Source of the DNA: Alphaproteobacteria bacterium | GTDB taxonomy: Bacteria > Pseudomonadota > Alphaproteobacteria > Rickettsiales > SXRF01 | Direction: 5' to 3' | DNA length: 60,285 nucleotides | Assembly: GCA_020049775.1 (NCBI GenBank) | Contig: JAGVLO010000011.1 | Coordinates: 1 to 60,285, forward strand | Shown: one piece after another, positions 34,842 to 43,304 of the stretch | Layout: each line of letters begins with the position of its first letter | How positions within the stretch are numbered: the first letter of the stretch is position 1 | Program-made: the position numbers and the translations under genes | Notes under the pieces: model-generated | The model's input: only the letters and a program-made list of their open reading frames with translations | The model's database searches: none | What the model was told of the DNA's origin: nothing

Positions 34842-36125
34842 TTAGCGCCCGTTCTTGTCATGATTATAAATATCCTTGCGGAACTGTGGGCTGCCTTTTT
34901 CGCCTACCCACGCTGTCCAGTACACGAAATGCACAGGCAGTGGTTCCACGCGCAGGATTTTATTTTCTGTGTCGTCATAGAAGCTATCCACGCGCTCGGG
35001 CGTGAATTTTTCCATGCCCTCGAACACGAAATGCGCGAGTTCACGTGGCTTTTCCACGCGCACGCAGCCATGGCTGTAGGCGCGTATGTCGCGGCCAAAG
35101 AATTTCTTGGCAGAGGTATCATGCATGTAGATGCCGTTTGAATCTTTCAGCCCGAATTTGATTTTGCCCAGTGCGTTATCGTCGCCCGGTGTCTGGCTGA
35201 TGAGGTAGGGGAAGTTGTGCTTGTTCAGGCTGGGCCAGTCGATGGTCAGCGGGTCAACGGGGTAACGGCCTTCCGGCGTGATTTCATACACCACATAATT
35301 ATGGTCGCTCAGAAAATCAGGATATTCGATAATCTTGGGCAGCATTTCTTCCACGGCGATGCGCGTGGGTACACCCCATGGCGGGTTGAAGCTGACATAG
35401 GCAATGGTGGTAGAAAACATGGGCGTTTTGTCTTTGGGCGTACCGACGACTACTTTCATGTCCAGCACTTCGTTGCCTCGGTCATACACGCGCAGTATGA
35501 ACTCCGGAACATTGACCACTACATAGCGGTCGCTTGCGGCAGGTGCGCTTTGTATGCGTTGCATGGTAGCCATGATTTGCTGTATGCGGAATTCAACAGG
35601 GATGTTCATCGCCATCTGCGTTTCCTTGCCGATAAGTCCGTCGTCATATAGTCCATGGCGGCGCTGGAACTGTTTTACCGCAAAGCGTAGGCCGAGGTCG
35701 TATGCATCGCTGTCTTTTTCATCCGGCTGGTCGTAGGTGTAATCACCCATAATGGTCAGGATACGGCGTATAGTGGGGATACGCGGGTCGCGCACATCCT
35801 CTATATTTGGTGGGGCATCCGGCTCGCTGGGTATTTCCGTGCGGATGGTTTCGCCAGCTTCAAAACTTGGCCAGCCGCCTTTTTCAGCGATTTTCTGGTA
35901 GTCCTTGAGTAAATCTTCCAATGCGCTGTAATCGGGGTGCGCAACGCGCTGGGAATTTTCTACAATGGCTGCCTCCACTGCAGGTGCGAGAGCGGCGTTG
36001 GTTTCAGCCGTTGCGGCAGCTCTAGCTTCTCTTGTTGTGGGCAGCTGCGTGGCGGCAGCGTCCAGCAGCGGTATAAGCGCTGAGGCCGTAACAACGGTGA
36101 TAAAAAAACTGCGGGGATGGCGCAT
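34842..36125 (-). CDS. L,D-transpeptidase (YcbB/LdtD type)
   Basis: L,D-transpeptidases make 3-3 peptidoglycan cross-links in the periplasm and resist most beta-lactams. The 427-residue product has a signal peptide (about 1-24). A peptidoglycan-binding domain lies at about 140-172 (LGLRFAVKQFQRRHGLYDDG). The YkuD catalytic domain follows (about 200-370), with the active-site block YSHGCVRVEKPRELA and the upstream His in GIYMHDTS. FNPPWGVPTRIAVEEMLP is typical of the LdtD/YcbB subgroup, although this protein is shorter than E. coli LdtD (about 615 residues). It faces the MepK-like gene, a natural synthesis/cleavage pair for 3-3 links. There is no clear ribosome binding site. Confidence 0.93.
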   Translation of the reverse strand: MRHPRSFFITVVTASALIPLLDAAATQLPTTREARAAATAETNAALAPAVEAAIVENSQRVAHPDYSALEDLLKDYQKIAEKGGWPSFEAGETIRTEIPSEPDAPPNIEDVRDPRIPTIRRILTIMGDYTYDQPDEKDSDAYDLGLRFAVKQFQRRHGLYDDGLIGKETQMAMNIPVEFRIQQIMATMQRIQSAPAASDRYVVVNVPEFILRVYDRGNEVLDMKVVVGTPKDKTPMFSTTIAYVSFNPPWGVPTRIAVEEMLPKIIEYPDFLSDHNYVVYEITPEGRYPVDPLTIDWPSLNKHNFPYLISQTPGDDNALGKIKFGLKDSNGIYMHDTSAKKFFGRDIRAYSHGCVRVEKPRELAHFVFEGMEKFTPERVDSFYDDTENKILRVEPLPVHFVYWTAWVGEKGSPQFRKDIYNHDKNGR

Positions 36126-36215
36126 GCGTGGGGTGTGGCGTAGCAGATAAAAGGTTAATGAATTCTATACCTTAAAATCATACACACTATTCATTAACAA
36201 CTTGCAAAACCGCAT

Positions 36216-36246
36216 AAAAAAAACACCCGGCGAGGGGTGTTTTTTT
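36216..36246 (-). terminator. Terminator after the GC-rich orphan gene
   Basis: ACACCC and GGGTGT form a short stem with a 6-nt loop, flanked by A-run on the left and T-run on the right, so it can act in both directions. On the minus strand it follows the stop at 36282 by about 35 bp. Confidence 0.65.
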
Positions 36247-36281
36247 CTTGTTTGGCACAGTTAGGGGTTACGAGTTACGGG

Positions 36282-36677
36282 TTACTTGGACGTTTCCTGC
36301 TTCGTTTCCTTTTTGCTGAGCTTGAGCGAGCCGTCCTCCTTCTTGGGGAGGTTGATGACGACCACTTCGTAGGGCGAGAGGTTGATTTCCCACCCCGACT
36401 TCACGGCCCCGTCGGGACCGATGTGTTGCACCGCCAGCGCCATAGGCGCGCTGGTGAGGTTACTGAGCTTGGCCTCCTTCGACTTCACGCACCCGCAGTC
36501 CCCGTGGGTGAGGGTGAGGTTGTCGTCGGTGACGTCGGCCTTCTTCGTGTCCACCTGCAGGGTGTTGGCGAAGGCGGTGACGTCGGGCTTGGGCCAGAGA
36601 AGCATGCTGAACAACCCGAAGACCACGATCGTGAGGATCGAGAGCTTCAGGAGCGCGAACTGGCTACGACTGATCAT
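36282..36677 (-). CDS. GC-rich small membrane-anchored protein of unknown function
   Basis: This 131-residue product has an N-terminal membrane helix (about 8-29, LLKLSILTIVVFGLFSMLLW), so it is probably anchored with a periplasmic domain. The rest contains the Cys pair GDCGCVK and a beta-rich stretch (APMALAVQHIGPDGAVKSGW), then a Lys-rich C-terminus. GGAG lies about 9 bases before the ATG. The gene is markedly richer in G/C at third positions than its neighbours, and it is flanked by non-coding DNA on both sides. This suggests recent acquisition. I do not recognise the family. Confidence 0.65.
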   Translation of the reverse strand: MISRSQFALLKLSILTIVVFGLFSMLLWPKPDVTAFANTLQVDTKKADVTDDNLTLTHGDCGCVKSKEAKLSNLTSAPMALAVQHIGPDGAVKSGWEINLSPYEVVVINLPKKEDGSLKLSKKETKQETSK

Positions 36678-36838
36678 CGTTGAGACTCCGATTCTGCAAA
36701 CACTCGCCTGTATGCAGAAGAGATATGGACTTAAGAACTTGGGTTAAGGCCAAACAAGGCGGCCAAACTATCTTGGGAAGCAGCAAAGTAAACTTGTTTT
36801 TACGTTTTTGGCTTCTATAGTAGGAAAAACAGATACAT

Positions 36839-37681
36839 ATGCTGGTATTTATGAGCTTTTCCGTAGCCTGCGTTCAAATAAACAGTGGTGGCGATATCCA
36901 CACCAATATCGCCAAAATCGAAGCCATGGTGGCCGATGCGGCCAAGCGTGGTGCGCAGCTGGTGGCGCTGCCGGAGAATTGTTTTATCATGGAAGAGCCG
37001 GGGCAGGGCGCGGCGCGTGTGCTTTACACCCAGATGGAACATCCGGGGTTGGCGGCAGCAATCAATATGGCAAAAAATCACCGCGTCTGGTTACTTATTG
37101 GCTCGATGGCCGTGAAGGTGGATGGCTCGCACAAGACGGTCAACCGTTCGCTGCTGATTGGCGATAGCGGCCAGATTGTGCATTCCTACGACAAAATACA
37201 TCTGTTTGATGTCGAACTTCCCGGCGGTGAAAAATACATGGAATCGGCCAAGATGCTGCCGGGTACGCACGCAGTGGTGGCCGATACGCCGTGGGCGAAG
37301 CTGGGCATGACCGTGTGCTACGACGTGCGCTTCCCGCATCTCTACCGCACGCTGGCGCAGGCGGGCGCGGATATTCTTGCTGTGCCAGCCGCCTTTACTT
37401 ATGTCACCGGCGAGGCGCACTGGCATGTGCTGCTGCGCGCACGCGCTATTGAAAACGGCTGTTTTGTGATTGCGCCCGCGCAGGTGGGTACGCATCCCGG
37501 CAACCGCCATACCTACGGCCATGCGCTGATTGTTGATCCGTGGGGCAAGGTGCTGGCCGATGCGGGTACTGAGGAAGGCATGATAATTACAAAGCTCGAT
37601 ATGCAGCAGGTAGGGCAGGTGCGCTCGCGCATACCGTCACTGAAACATGATCGTGCGTTTGAACTGGCACAGGAGAACTGA
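36839..37681 (+). CDS. Carbon-nitrogen hydrolase (nitrilase superfamily, Nit1/Nit2-like)
   Basis: This cytosolic amidase is of the nitrilase superfamily, closest in motif layout to Nit1/Nit2 enzymes, which hydrolyse deaminated glutathione or omega-amides. The 280-residue product has the catalytic triad Glu46 (ALPENCF), Lys119 (YDKIHLFDVEL) and Cys160 (MTVCYDVRFPHLYR). The DVELPGG segment and the C-terminal R.RIPSLKHDR are typical. The ATG at 36839 is chosen; an ATG at 36851 (MSFSVACVQ) begins exactly at the family start and is plausible. It lies 5 bp before marC, so the two are probably co-transcribed. The substrate is assigned only by family. Confidence 0.9.
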   Translation: MLVFMSFSVACVQINSGGDIHTNIAKIEAMVADAAKRGAQLVALPENCFIMEEPGQGAARVLYTQMEHPGLAAAINMAKNHRVWLLIGSMAVKVDGSHKTVNRSLLIGDSGQIVHSYDKIHLFDVELPGGEKYMESAKMLPGTHAVVADTPWAKLGMTVCYDVRFPHLYRTLAQAGADILAVPAAFTYVTGEAHWHVLLRARAIENGCFVIAPAQVGTHPGNRHTYGHALIVDPWGKVLADAGTEEGMIITKLDMQQVGQVRSRIPSLKHDRAFELAQEN

Positions 37682-37686
37682 AGGAT

Positions 37687-38325
37687 ATGGATATAGAATT
37701 TTTAAAGAACGCATTCCTCACTTTATTTGTGGCGATAGACGCGCCCGGCCTCGCGCCGGTATTTCTTGCGCTCACCGCCAGCATGACGCTTCAGGAGCGC
37801 AAAAGCACGGCCTTCCGCTCGGTGAATATTGCTTTCTGGGTGCTGACGGTGGCTGCGCTGGGCGGGCAGAAATTGCTGGAATCGCTGGGTATCACCATGC
37901 CCGCATTCCGTATTGCTGGTGGCCTTCTGTTATTTTCCATTGCGGTGGAAATGGTGTTTGAGCGCCGCGGCCAGCGCAAAAGCCAGTCGGCGGAAAACTC
38001 AGTAGCACAGGATCATTTCAAGAGCATTGCTGCATTCCCGCTGGCCATTCCGCTGATGGCGGGGCCGGGCGCTATGACCGCCACCATCCTTCAGGCCAGC
38101 AAGGTGCAGGGTGACTGGATAAACATGGCAGGGCTGATTGCGGTGATTGCCGCGTCGGTCGGCTCATGCCTTGCCGTGTTCCTGATGGCAAATAGAATCG
38201 ACAAGCTGCTGGGCGCAACAGGCCGCATCATCCTTTCGCGTCTTCTGGGTGTGTTGCTTGCTGCAATGGCGGTACAGATTATTGGTGACGGCGTAGCGGC
38301 ATTTGCACACGCGGTCTGGAAGTAA
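37687..38325 (+). CDS. MarC family integral membrane protein
   Basis: MarC-family proteins are inner-membrane proteins with six helices and unknown function; they are not proven drug exporters. The 212-residue sequence has the family blocks NAFLTLFVAIDAPGLAPVFLALT at the N-terminus, FRIAGGLLLFSIAVEMVF, and AAFPLAIPLMAGPGAMTATI with the family PLAxPLxAGPG motif. C-terminal helices follow. It is coupled to the nitrilase gene by a 5-bp gap. Length is normal. Confidence 0.93.
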   Translation: MDIEFLKNAFLTLFVAIDAPGLAPVFLALTASMTLQERKSTAFRSVNIAFWVLTVAALGGQKLLESLGITMPAFRIAGGLLLFSIAVEMVFERRGQRKSQSAENSVAQDHFKSIAAFPLAIPLMAGPGAMTATILQASKVQGDWINMAGLIAVIAASVGSCLAVFLMANRIDKLLGATGRIILSRLLGVLLAAMAVQIIGDGVAAFAHAVWK

Positions 38326-38342
38326 GCGCTAAAACTTGTGGA

Positions 38343-39092
38343 TTACGCGGCTTTTTTGCCCACGATGATGTAATTGACCGACAGGTCTTTTTCGTCCCAG
38401 CGCCATTGCCAGTTCAGGGGGTTCATCACCATGCCCTGCATATCAATAGTTTCCACCCCGTTCTGGCGCATCGGCCGGCAGATTTCCGACGGGCGCAGGA
38501 ATTTTTTCCATTGATGCGTGCCAACCGGCAGCCAGCGCAGCACATATTCCGCGCCGACAATGGCCAGAGCGTAGGATTTAAGTGTGCGGTTCATGGTAGA
38601 GCAAACCAGTAGGCCGCCGGGTTTCAGCAGTCCGCAGGCCGCAGTAAGGAAGACCTCCACATCGGCGACATGTTCAATGATTTCCAGCGCCAGCACGATA
38701 TCATAGCGCGCGCCGGTTTCCATCAACGCTTCGGCGGTGGTGGCGCGGTAATCTATGGAAAGCCCGCCTTGCTGCGCATGCGTGCCGGCGACTTTGATAT
38801 TTTTTTCCGATGCGTCGATAGCAGTGACGTTGGCACCGAGCCGGCACATGGGTTCGGAAATCAGGCCGCCGCCGCAGCCTATATCAAGCAGGCTAAGTCC
38901 CTCTAGTGGGGCAGGGTTTTCAGGGTTTTTATTGAAATGGCGGCAGGCATTACCGCGGATATAGCCAATGCGCAGCGGGTTGATACGGTGCAAGGGCTTG
39001 AATTTGCCTTCCGGATTCCACCATTCGCTGGCGATGCGTGAGAAACGCTCGATTTCGTCAGCATCGACGGTTGATGCAGTTTTTTCTTTCAT
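38343..39092 (-). CDS. ubiG: Ubiquinone biosynthesis O-methyltransferase UbiG
   Basis: UbiG carries out both O-methylations in ubiquinone synthesis, acting near the membrane with S-adenosylmethionine. The 249-residue product has FSRIASEWWNPEGKFKPLH at its N-terminus (the UbiG signature) and the SAM-binding motif LLDIGCGGGLISEP. DIVLALEIIEHVADVE follows, and later GTHQWKKFLRPSEI, all diagnostic. Its location beside lysC, with two small genes in between, is a common alphaproteobacterial arrangement. It is divergent from the TPR-methyltransferase gene with about 50 bp between starts. Confidence 0.96.
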   Translation of the reverse strand: MKEKTASTVDADEIERFSRIASEWWNPEGKFKPLHRINPLRIGYIRGNACRHFNKNPENPAPLEGLSLLDIGCGGGLISEPMCRLGANVTAIDASEKNIKVAGTHAQQGGLSIDYRATTAEALMETGARYDIVLALEIIEHVADVEVFLTAACGLLKPGGLLVCSTMNRTLKSYALAIVGAEYVLRWLPVGTHQWKKFLRPSEICRPMRQNGVETIDMQGMVMNPLNWQWRWDEKDLSVNYIIVGKKAA

Positions 39093-39143
39093 TTTTACGA
39101 GGTTACATTAAGCTAGAGGTTTACGGATACGGAACTATAGCTC

Positions 39144-40178
39144 ATGCCTGACAAAAAACCGAATGTAAAAAAGCAGGATTTCAAAGAAACGTTGCTGAAG
39201 TATGTCTATCGTTTTTCCAACTGGCTGACGGACAATATGTCTTTTGTCACCAGCAAGTGGATAAAAATGCAGGACATGACCACCAACAATTTTGATCTGG
39301 GTCAGATGCATTTGCAGCTCGGCAATACGACCGATGCCATTTTCCGCTTCAAAATTGTCACATGGCTTGAGCCAAAACACATAGACGCATGGTTTTTTCT
39401 GGGTACCAGCTATATGGCCGCCAACCAGATGCCCAATGCGGTGCGCGCGCTGAACAAGGCGCTGGAATTAAAACCCGGCTATGAAGAAGCTATTTACATG
39501 CGTGCCATTGCCAAGGGCAAAAGCGCGCAGCCGTCCGATTTGCCGAAGCGTATGCCGATTTCGCTCGCAAAATCGCATTTTGACAGTGTTGCCTCAACAT
39601 ACAGAAGTGAGCAGATCGACATTATGAGATATGAGGGGCATATACTTTTGTGTAATGCCATCCGTCAGCATCTTATTCTGGACAGGGTGGACCATGAGGT
39701 GCTTGAATTAGGGGTGGGTACCGGCCTGTGCGGACCACTGGTTCGTAATATTGCGGCGCGACTGATTGGTGTGGATATGTCCACCAATATGCTTTCCGAG
39801 GCGATGCAGCTGCAGGACGCCTTTGGCAGAAAAGTCTATGATATACTTATCAAAAAAGAGATGCATGACTTTTTAAAAGAGTCTCCTGCGGACGCTGTTG
39901 ACGTTGTGATGTCTGCTACTGCACTAAGTTATGTTGGTGATTTATCTTTATTATTTCCCTTAGTTGCCAAAGTGTTGCGTTCTGGCGGTGTGTTTGCTTT
40001 CACTGTTGATCCTTCCACAGTGCCAGGCTTCATACTTGATTCGACCGTAGGCCGGTTCCGTTTTTCATCAGACTATCTGGTAGATCTAGCCGAGAAGTGC
40101 GGCTTAAAGCAGTTGCGCATGGAAGAGATCATGGCCTACCCCGAATATAAGATGCTACTTTGTGTCTTCGCTAAGTAA
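39144..40178 (+). CDS. TPR-repeat SAM-dependent methyltransferase
   Basis: This is a 344-residue fusion of an N-terminal TPR region (about 45-125: FDLGQMHLQLGNTTDAIFRF, then AWFFLGTSYMAANQMPNAVR and ALELKPGYEEAIYMRA) with a C-terminal class I methyltransferase. In the latter, motif I is VLELGVGTGLCGPLV, and VDMSTNMLSEAMQ and DAVDVVMSATALSYVGDL follow. Fusions of this kind occur in Alphaproteobacteria; their substrate is mostly unknown, and the TPRs probably hold a protein partner. The segments at about 39590-39690 and 39830-40010 are AT-richer than the rest. Its 3' end is followed closely by a GNAT gene. Confidence 0.82.
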   Translation: MPDKKPNVKKQDFKETLLKYVYRFSNWLTDNMSFVTSKWIKMQDMTTNNFDLGQMHLQLGNTTDAIFRFKIVTWLEPKHIDAWFFLGTSYMAANQMPNAVRALNKALELKPGYEEAIYMRAIAKGKSAQPSDLPKRMPISLAKSHFDSVASTYRSEQIDIMRYEGHILLCNAIRQHLILDRVDHEVLELGVGTGLCGPLVRNIAARLIGVDMSTNMLSEAMQLQDAFGRKVYDILIKKEMHDFLKESPADAVDVVMSATALSYVGDLSLLFPLVAKVLRSGGVFAFTVDPSTVPGFILDSTVGRFRFSSDYLVDLAEKCGLKQLRMEEIMAYPEYKMLLCVFAK

Positions 40179-40182
40179 GCAA

Positions 40183-40641
40183 ATGCACTACCGTCAGGCC
40201 TTCTCGGAGGACTCGGTTACCCTTTCCAAAATACATGAAGAATGCTTCCCAAGATATTGGGATTCAAGCGCTTTTACCAATTTTTTTGCCATAGAAAACA
40301 CTCGGGCTGTGCTGGCTGAAAAGCGTGTGGGCCCTCAGGTCACACCGGTGGCCATGATGGTTTACCGTGTGGTACATGAAAGCTCCGACATCATCACTCT
40401 GGCGGTTTGCCACCCCTGGCGGCGGCAGGGTATCGCCAATGATATGATGGCCCGTGCCATAGCCCATGCGAAGGCACTTGGGGCCAAATCCATGTTCCTT
40501 GACGTGGAGGATGGTAACCAGCCCGCCCTGGGCCTTTATGAAAGCCTTGGTTTCCGCCAGATTAACCGCCGGAAAGACTATTATAAACAAAAGGACGGTT
40601 CTTTTACGGATGCGCTTGTAATGACGTGTGAACTTGCCTAA
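40183..40641 (+). CDS. GNAT family N-acetyltransferase (RimI-like)
   Basis: This is a 152-residue GNAT acetyltransferase from the ATG at 40183; an in-frame start at 40162 would overlap the previous gene. The acetyl-CoA-binding motif A is HPWRRQGIANDMM (R/QxxGxG/A). LDVEDGNQPALGLYESLGF is the conserved motif B region of RimI-type protein N-terminal acetyltransferases. The C-terminal RRKDYY also matches RimI. The substrate could be ribosomal S18 or another protein N-terminus, but sequence alone does not prove it. It follows the methyltransferase by 4 bp and is probably co-transcribed. Confidence 0.85.
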   Translation: MHYRQAFSEDSVTLSKIHEECFPRYWDSSAFTNFFAIENTRAVLAEKRVGPQVTPVAMMVYRVVHESSDIITLAVCHPWRRQGIANDMMARAIAHAKALGAKSMFLDVEDGNQPALGLYESLGFRQINRRKDYYKQKDGSFTDALVMTCELA

Positions 40642-40697
40642 ACTGCAGCGCCCTTCGGGCATGTGGCAATAAAAGGCAGGTATTACAAAAAAATAGT

Positions 40698-41927
40698 ATG
40701 GCGTTAATCGTACAAAAATTCGGCGGTACGTCGGTGGCGAATATAGAGCGCATCCGTAACGTGGCGACCAAGGTAAGAAAAGAACTCGATGCGGGTAATC
40801 AGGTAGCGGTGGTGGTGTCTGCCATGGCGGGTGTTACCAATCAGCTGGTGGGCCATGTGAGTGAAGTGTCACCTCTGGTGACGCAAGCGGCCTGGAGCGA
40901 ATATGACCAGGTGGTGTCGTCCGGCGAGCAGGTGACCAGCGGTTTGCTTGCCCTGTGCTTGCAGCAAATGGGGGTTGGTGCGCGGTCGTTCTGCGGCTGG
41001 CAGATCCCCCTGAAAACGGACAGCGCCCACGGCAAGGCACGCATTGCGGAGATTGATCCGGCGGCGATTCAGGCCGTGCTGAAAAAAGGCATGGTAGCCG
41101 TTGTGGCCGGGTTTCAGGGTGTGGGCGATGATGGGCGCATTACCACGCTCGGGCGCGGCGGTTCGGATACGTCAGCGGTGGCGCTGGCAGCGGCGCTTAA
41201 GGCGGACCGCTGCGACATCTATACCGATGTGGACGGTGTGTACACCACTGATCCGCGGATTGTAAGTGGCGCACGCAAGCTCGAAAAGATTTCCTACGAG
41301 GAAATGCTGGAAATGGCATCGCTCGGCGCCAAAGTGCTGCAAACGCGCTCGGTGGAAATGGCTATGAATCATGGGGTGGTGGTGCAGGTACTCACCAGTT
41401 TTGCCGATACCCCCGGCACGTTATTGGTGAATGAGGAGGAAATTGTGGAACAGAAACGTATTACCGGCATTGCTTTCAGCCGCGACGAGGCACGTATTAC
41501 CTTAACCGAGATTGCCAACATCCCGGGCATGTCGGCGGCTCTATTTGGCCCGCTGGCCGACGCCAATGTCAACGTTGACATGATTGTACAGAACGTAACC
41601 GAAGACAGCAAATCTACCGACATTACCTTCACCGTACCCAAGGGTGACCTTGACAGCGCTATGGCGGCGGTGGACAAGGCCAAGACCAAGCTGCAATACA
41701 AGTCACTTCATGCCGACAAGAACGTAGCTAAGGTATCTATCGTTGGTGTGGGGATGCGCAGCCACAGCGGTATCGCGCAGACCATGTTTCAGGCGCTGGC
41801 TGAGAAAAACATCAACATCCTTGTGATTTCAACCTCTGAAATCAAAATCAGCGTGCTGATTTCCGAGGAATACACCGAGCTGGCCGTGCGTGCGCTGCAT
41901 GCAGCGTTTGAGATGGAGCAGGCATAA
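40698..41927 (+). CDS. lysC: Aspartate kinase
   Basis: Aspartate kinase starts the pathway to lysine, threonine, methionine and diaminopimelate; the last links it to peptidoglycan. The 409-residue length fits the monofunctional class. The N-terminal IVQKFGGTSVANIERI is the kinase signature. SGEQVTSGLLA, TLGRGGSDTSAVALAAAL and DVDGVYTTDPRIV follow. Two ACT domains (from about 265) with VGMRSHSGIAQTMF and ISTSEIKISVLIS form the allosteric region. It begins a long compact plus-strand run and is followed 2 bp later by an orphan gene. Confidence 0.97.
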   Translation: MALIVQKFGGTSVANIERIRNVATKVRKELDAGNQVAVVVSAMAGVTNQLVGHVSEVSPLVTQAAWSEYDQVVSSGEQVTSGLLALCLQQMGVGARSFCGWQIPLKTDSAHGKARIAEIDPAAIQAVLKKGMVAVVAGFQGVGDDGRITTLGRGGSDTSAVALAAALKADRCDIYTDVDGVYTTDPRIVSGARKLEKISYEEMLEMASLGAKVLQTRSVEMAMNHGVVVQVLTSFADTPGTLLVNEEEIVEQKRITGIAFSRDEARITLTEIANIPGMSAALFGPLADANVNVDMIVQNVTEDSKSTDITFTVPKGDLDSAMAAVDKAKTKLQYKSLHADKNVAKVSIVGVGMRSHSGIAQTMFQALAEKNINILVISTSEIKISVLISEEYTELAVRALHAAFEMEQA

Positions 41928-41929
41928 AC

Positions 41930-42241
41930 ATGGCTGTGCATTTTGAATGGCAAACCAAGGACGAGTTGCTTCCGGTCAAGGCGATATACCATAACCCGCG
42001 CAATGGCAGGATGACGGTGCAGTTCCGCACCGCTTCCGAAGCGGAAGAGGTAGAAGAACGGCTGAAGGGCTTTGACAAGCAGTGCGAAATTGACGGGCAG
42101 GTGTATGTAATGAAGCGCGGTTCCAGCCCGCAGCAATTGGGCAGCTTCCTGCTCGAACAGGGCTGGATAGACCAGCCATGCTACGACGAATTACAAAAAG
42201 ACCTGCGGGAATTCAGGCGCGAAGAAGAGCGTTTTCGCTAA
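41930..42241 (+). CDS. Small protein of unknown function between lysC and the nitronate monooxygenase gene
   Basis: This 103-residue cytosolic protein has no signal peptide or membrane helix. The sequence is charged and helix-forming toward the end (YDELQKDLREFRREEERFR), with a beta-rich start (KAIYHNPRNGRMTVQFRTAS). I do not recognise the family. It starts 2 bp after lysC and stops just before a 17-bp tandem duplication, so it is very probably translated from the lysC message. Both length and codon use fit a real gene. Confidence 0.65.
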   Translation: MAVHFEWQTKDELLPVKAIYHNPRNGRMTVQFRTASEAEEVEERLKGFDKQCEIDGQVYVMKRGSSPQQLGSFLLEQGWIDQPCYDELQKDLREFRREEERFR

Positions 42242-42270
42242 ACATTATTTGGGCCTAAACATTATTTGGG
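42238..42270. repeat. 17-bp tandem duplication between two genes
   Basis: CTAAACATTATTTGGG occurs at 42238-42253 and again at 42255-42270, with a 17-bp period. The first copy includes the stop codon of the upstream gene; the second ends 14 bp before the next start. It looks like a small slippage or duplication event in the intergenic gap. Confidence 0.85.
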
Positions 42271-42284
42271 AAAGATTGGGTGAT

Positions 42285-43304
42285 ATGACAACGAAACTGG
42301 ATTCTTTATGGCAGCGTGGGCGTGACTTTCTTGGTACGCGCTATGCTATCATGGGTGGCGCCATGTCGTGGGTGTCAGAGCATAATTTAGTTGCTGCCAT
42401 GTCAAACGCAGGGGCGTTTGGCGTCATCGCCAACGGCTCTATGCCGCCTGAATTGCTGGAAAAGGAAATCATTGAAACCAAGAAGCTCACCAGCAAGCCT
42501 TTTGGTGTCAACCTCATCATCATGCACCCGCAGCTGGAACAGCTTATTGACGTGTGCAAACGTCAGAACGTAACGCATGTGGTGCTGGCAGGCGGCATAC
42601 CCGGCAGCAATTCGATTAAGGCAATCAAAGATTATGGCGCGAAGGTTATTTGTTTTGCGCCGTCGGCTATCATTGGCCGCAAGCTGATTCGTATTGGCGC
42701 GGATGCGCTGGTGATTGAAGGGATGGAGGCTGGCGGGCATATCGGGCCGGTGTCCACGTCGGTGCTGGCGCAGGAAATTCTTCCCCATATCCGCGAAGTG
42801 CCGGTGTTTATTGCTGGCGGCATTGGCCGCGGCGAAGCCATGGTCTCTTATCTCGAAATGGGCGCTGCCGGTGTGCAGCTGGGTACACGTTTTGTCTGCG
42901 CCACCGAGTGTATCGCACATCCTAAATTCAAGGAGGTTTTCATCCGCTCGAGCGCGCGCGATGCCATCCCTTCAGTGCAGATTGACCCTGATTTTCCTGT
43001 GATTCCGGTGCGCGCCATTGCCAACAAGGCAACCGACGACTTCACGCGTTGCCAATTGGAAGTTATCGAGCAGTTCCGTAAAGGTGAACTGGACAAAAAA
43101 GAAGCACAGCTCAAAATCGAGCATTTTTGGGCAGGTGCGCTGCGCCGCGCGGTGATTGACGGCGACATCGAGCATGGTTCGGTCATGGCCGGACAGAGCG
43201 TAGGCATGGTGACCAAAATCCAGCCGACGCAGGAAATTGTCGATGAAATGGTAGCTCAGGCCCAAGACTATATTGCAGAAAAACAAAAGAGGCTCTGTGC
43301 CTAA
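42285..43304 (+). CDS. Nitronate monooxygenase family (2-nitropropane dioxygenase) flavoprotein
   Basis: This FMN-dependent TIM-barrel enzyme oxidises nitronates such as propionate 3-nitronate; the family also includes FabK enoyl reductases. The 339-residue product starts at the ATG at 42285 (GGGTGAT just upstream). Blocks seen are YAIMGGAMSWVSEHNLVAAM, FGVNLIIMHP, VVLAGGIPGS and VIEGMEAGGHIGPVS, where the His matches the catalytic His region. VPVFIAGGIGRGEAMVSYLEMGA is the phosphate-binding loop. Specific substrate is not settled; FabK remains an alternative. The GTG start of ptsP overlaps its end by 8 nt. Confidence 0.85.
   Translation: MTTKLDSLWQRGRDFLGTRYAIMGGAMSWVSEHNLVAAMSNAGAFGVIANGSMPPELLEKEIIETKKLTSKPFGVNLIIMHPQLEQLIDVCKRQNVTHVVLAGGIPGSNSIKAIKDYGAKVICFAPSAIIGRKLIRIGADALVIEGMEAGGHIGPVSTSVLAQEILPHIREVPVFIAGGIGRGEAMVSYLEMGAAGVQLGTRFVCATECIAHPKFKEVFIRSSARDAIPSVQIDPDFPVIPVRAIANKATDDFTRCQLEVIEQFRKGELDKKEAQLKIEHFWAGALRRAVIDGDIEHGSVMAGQSVGMVTKIQPTQEIVDEMVAQAQDYIAEKQKRLCA

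Noticed and set aside
36237-36683. Plus-strand frame of 148 codons in the GC-rich spacer
   Set aside because: It has repetitive Gly/Val/Glu/His composition and no ribosome binding site, whereas the minus-strand frame has GGAG, a membrane helix and a terminator.
40650-40664. GCGCCCTTCGGGC hairpin before lysC
   Set aside because: The stem is only four pairs with no T-run; too weak to call a terminator or attenuator.
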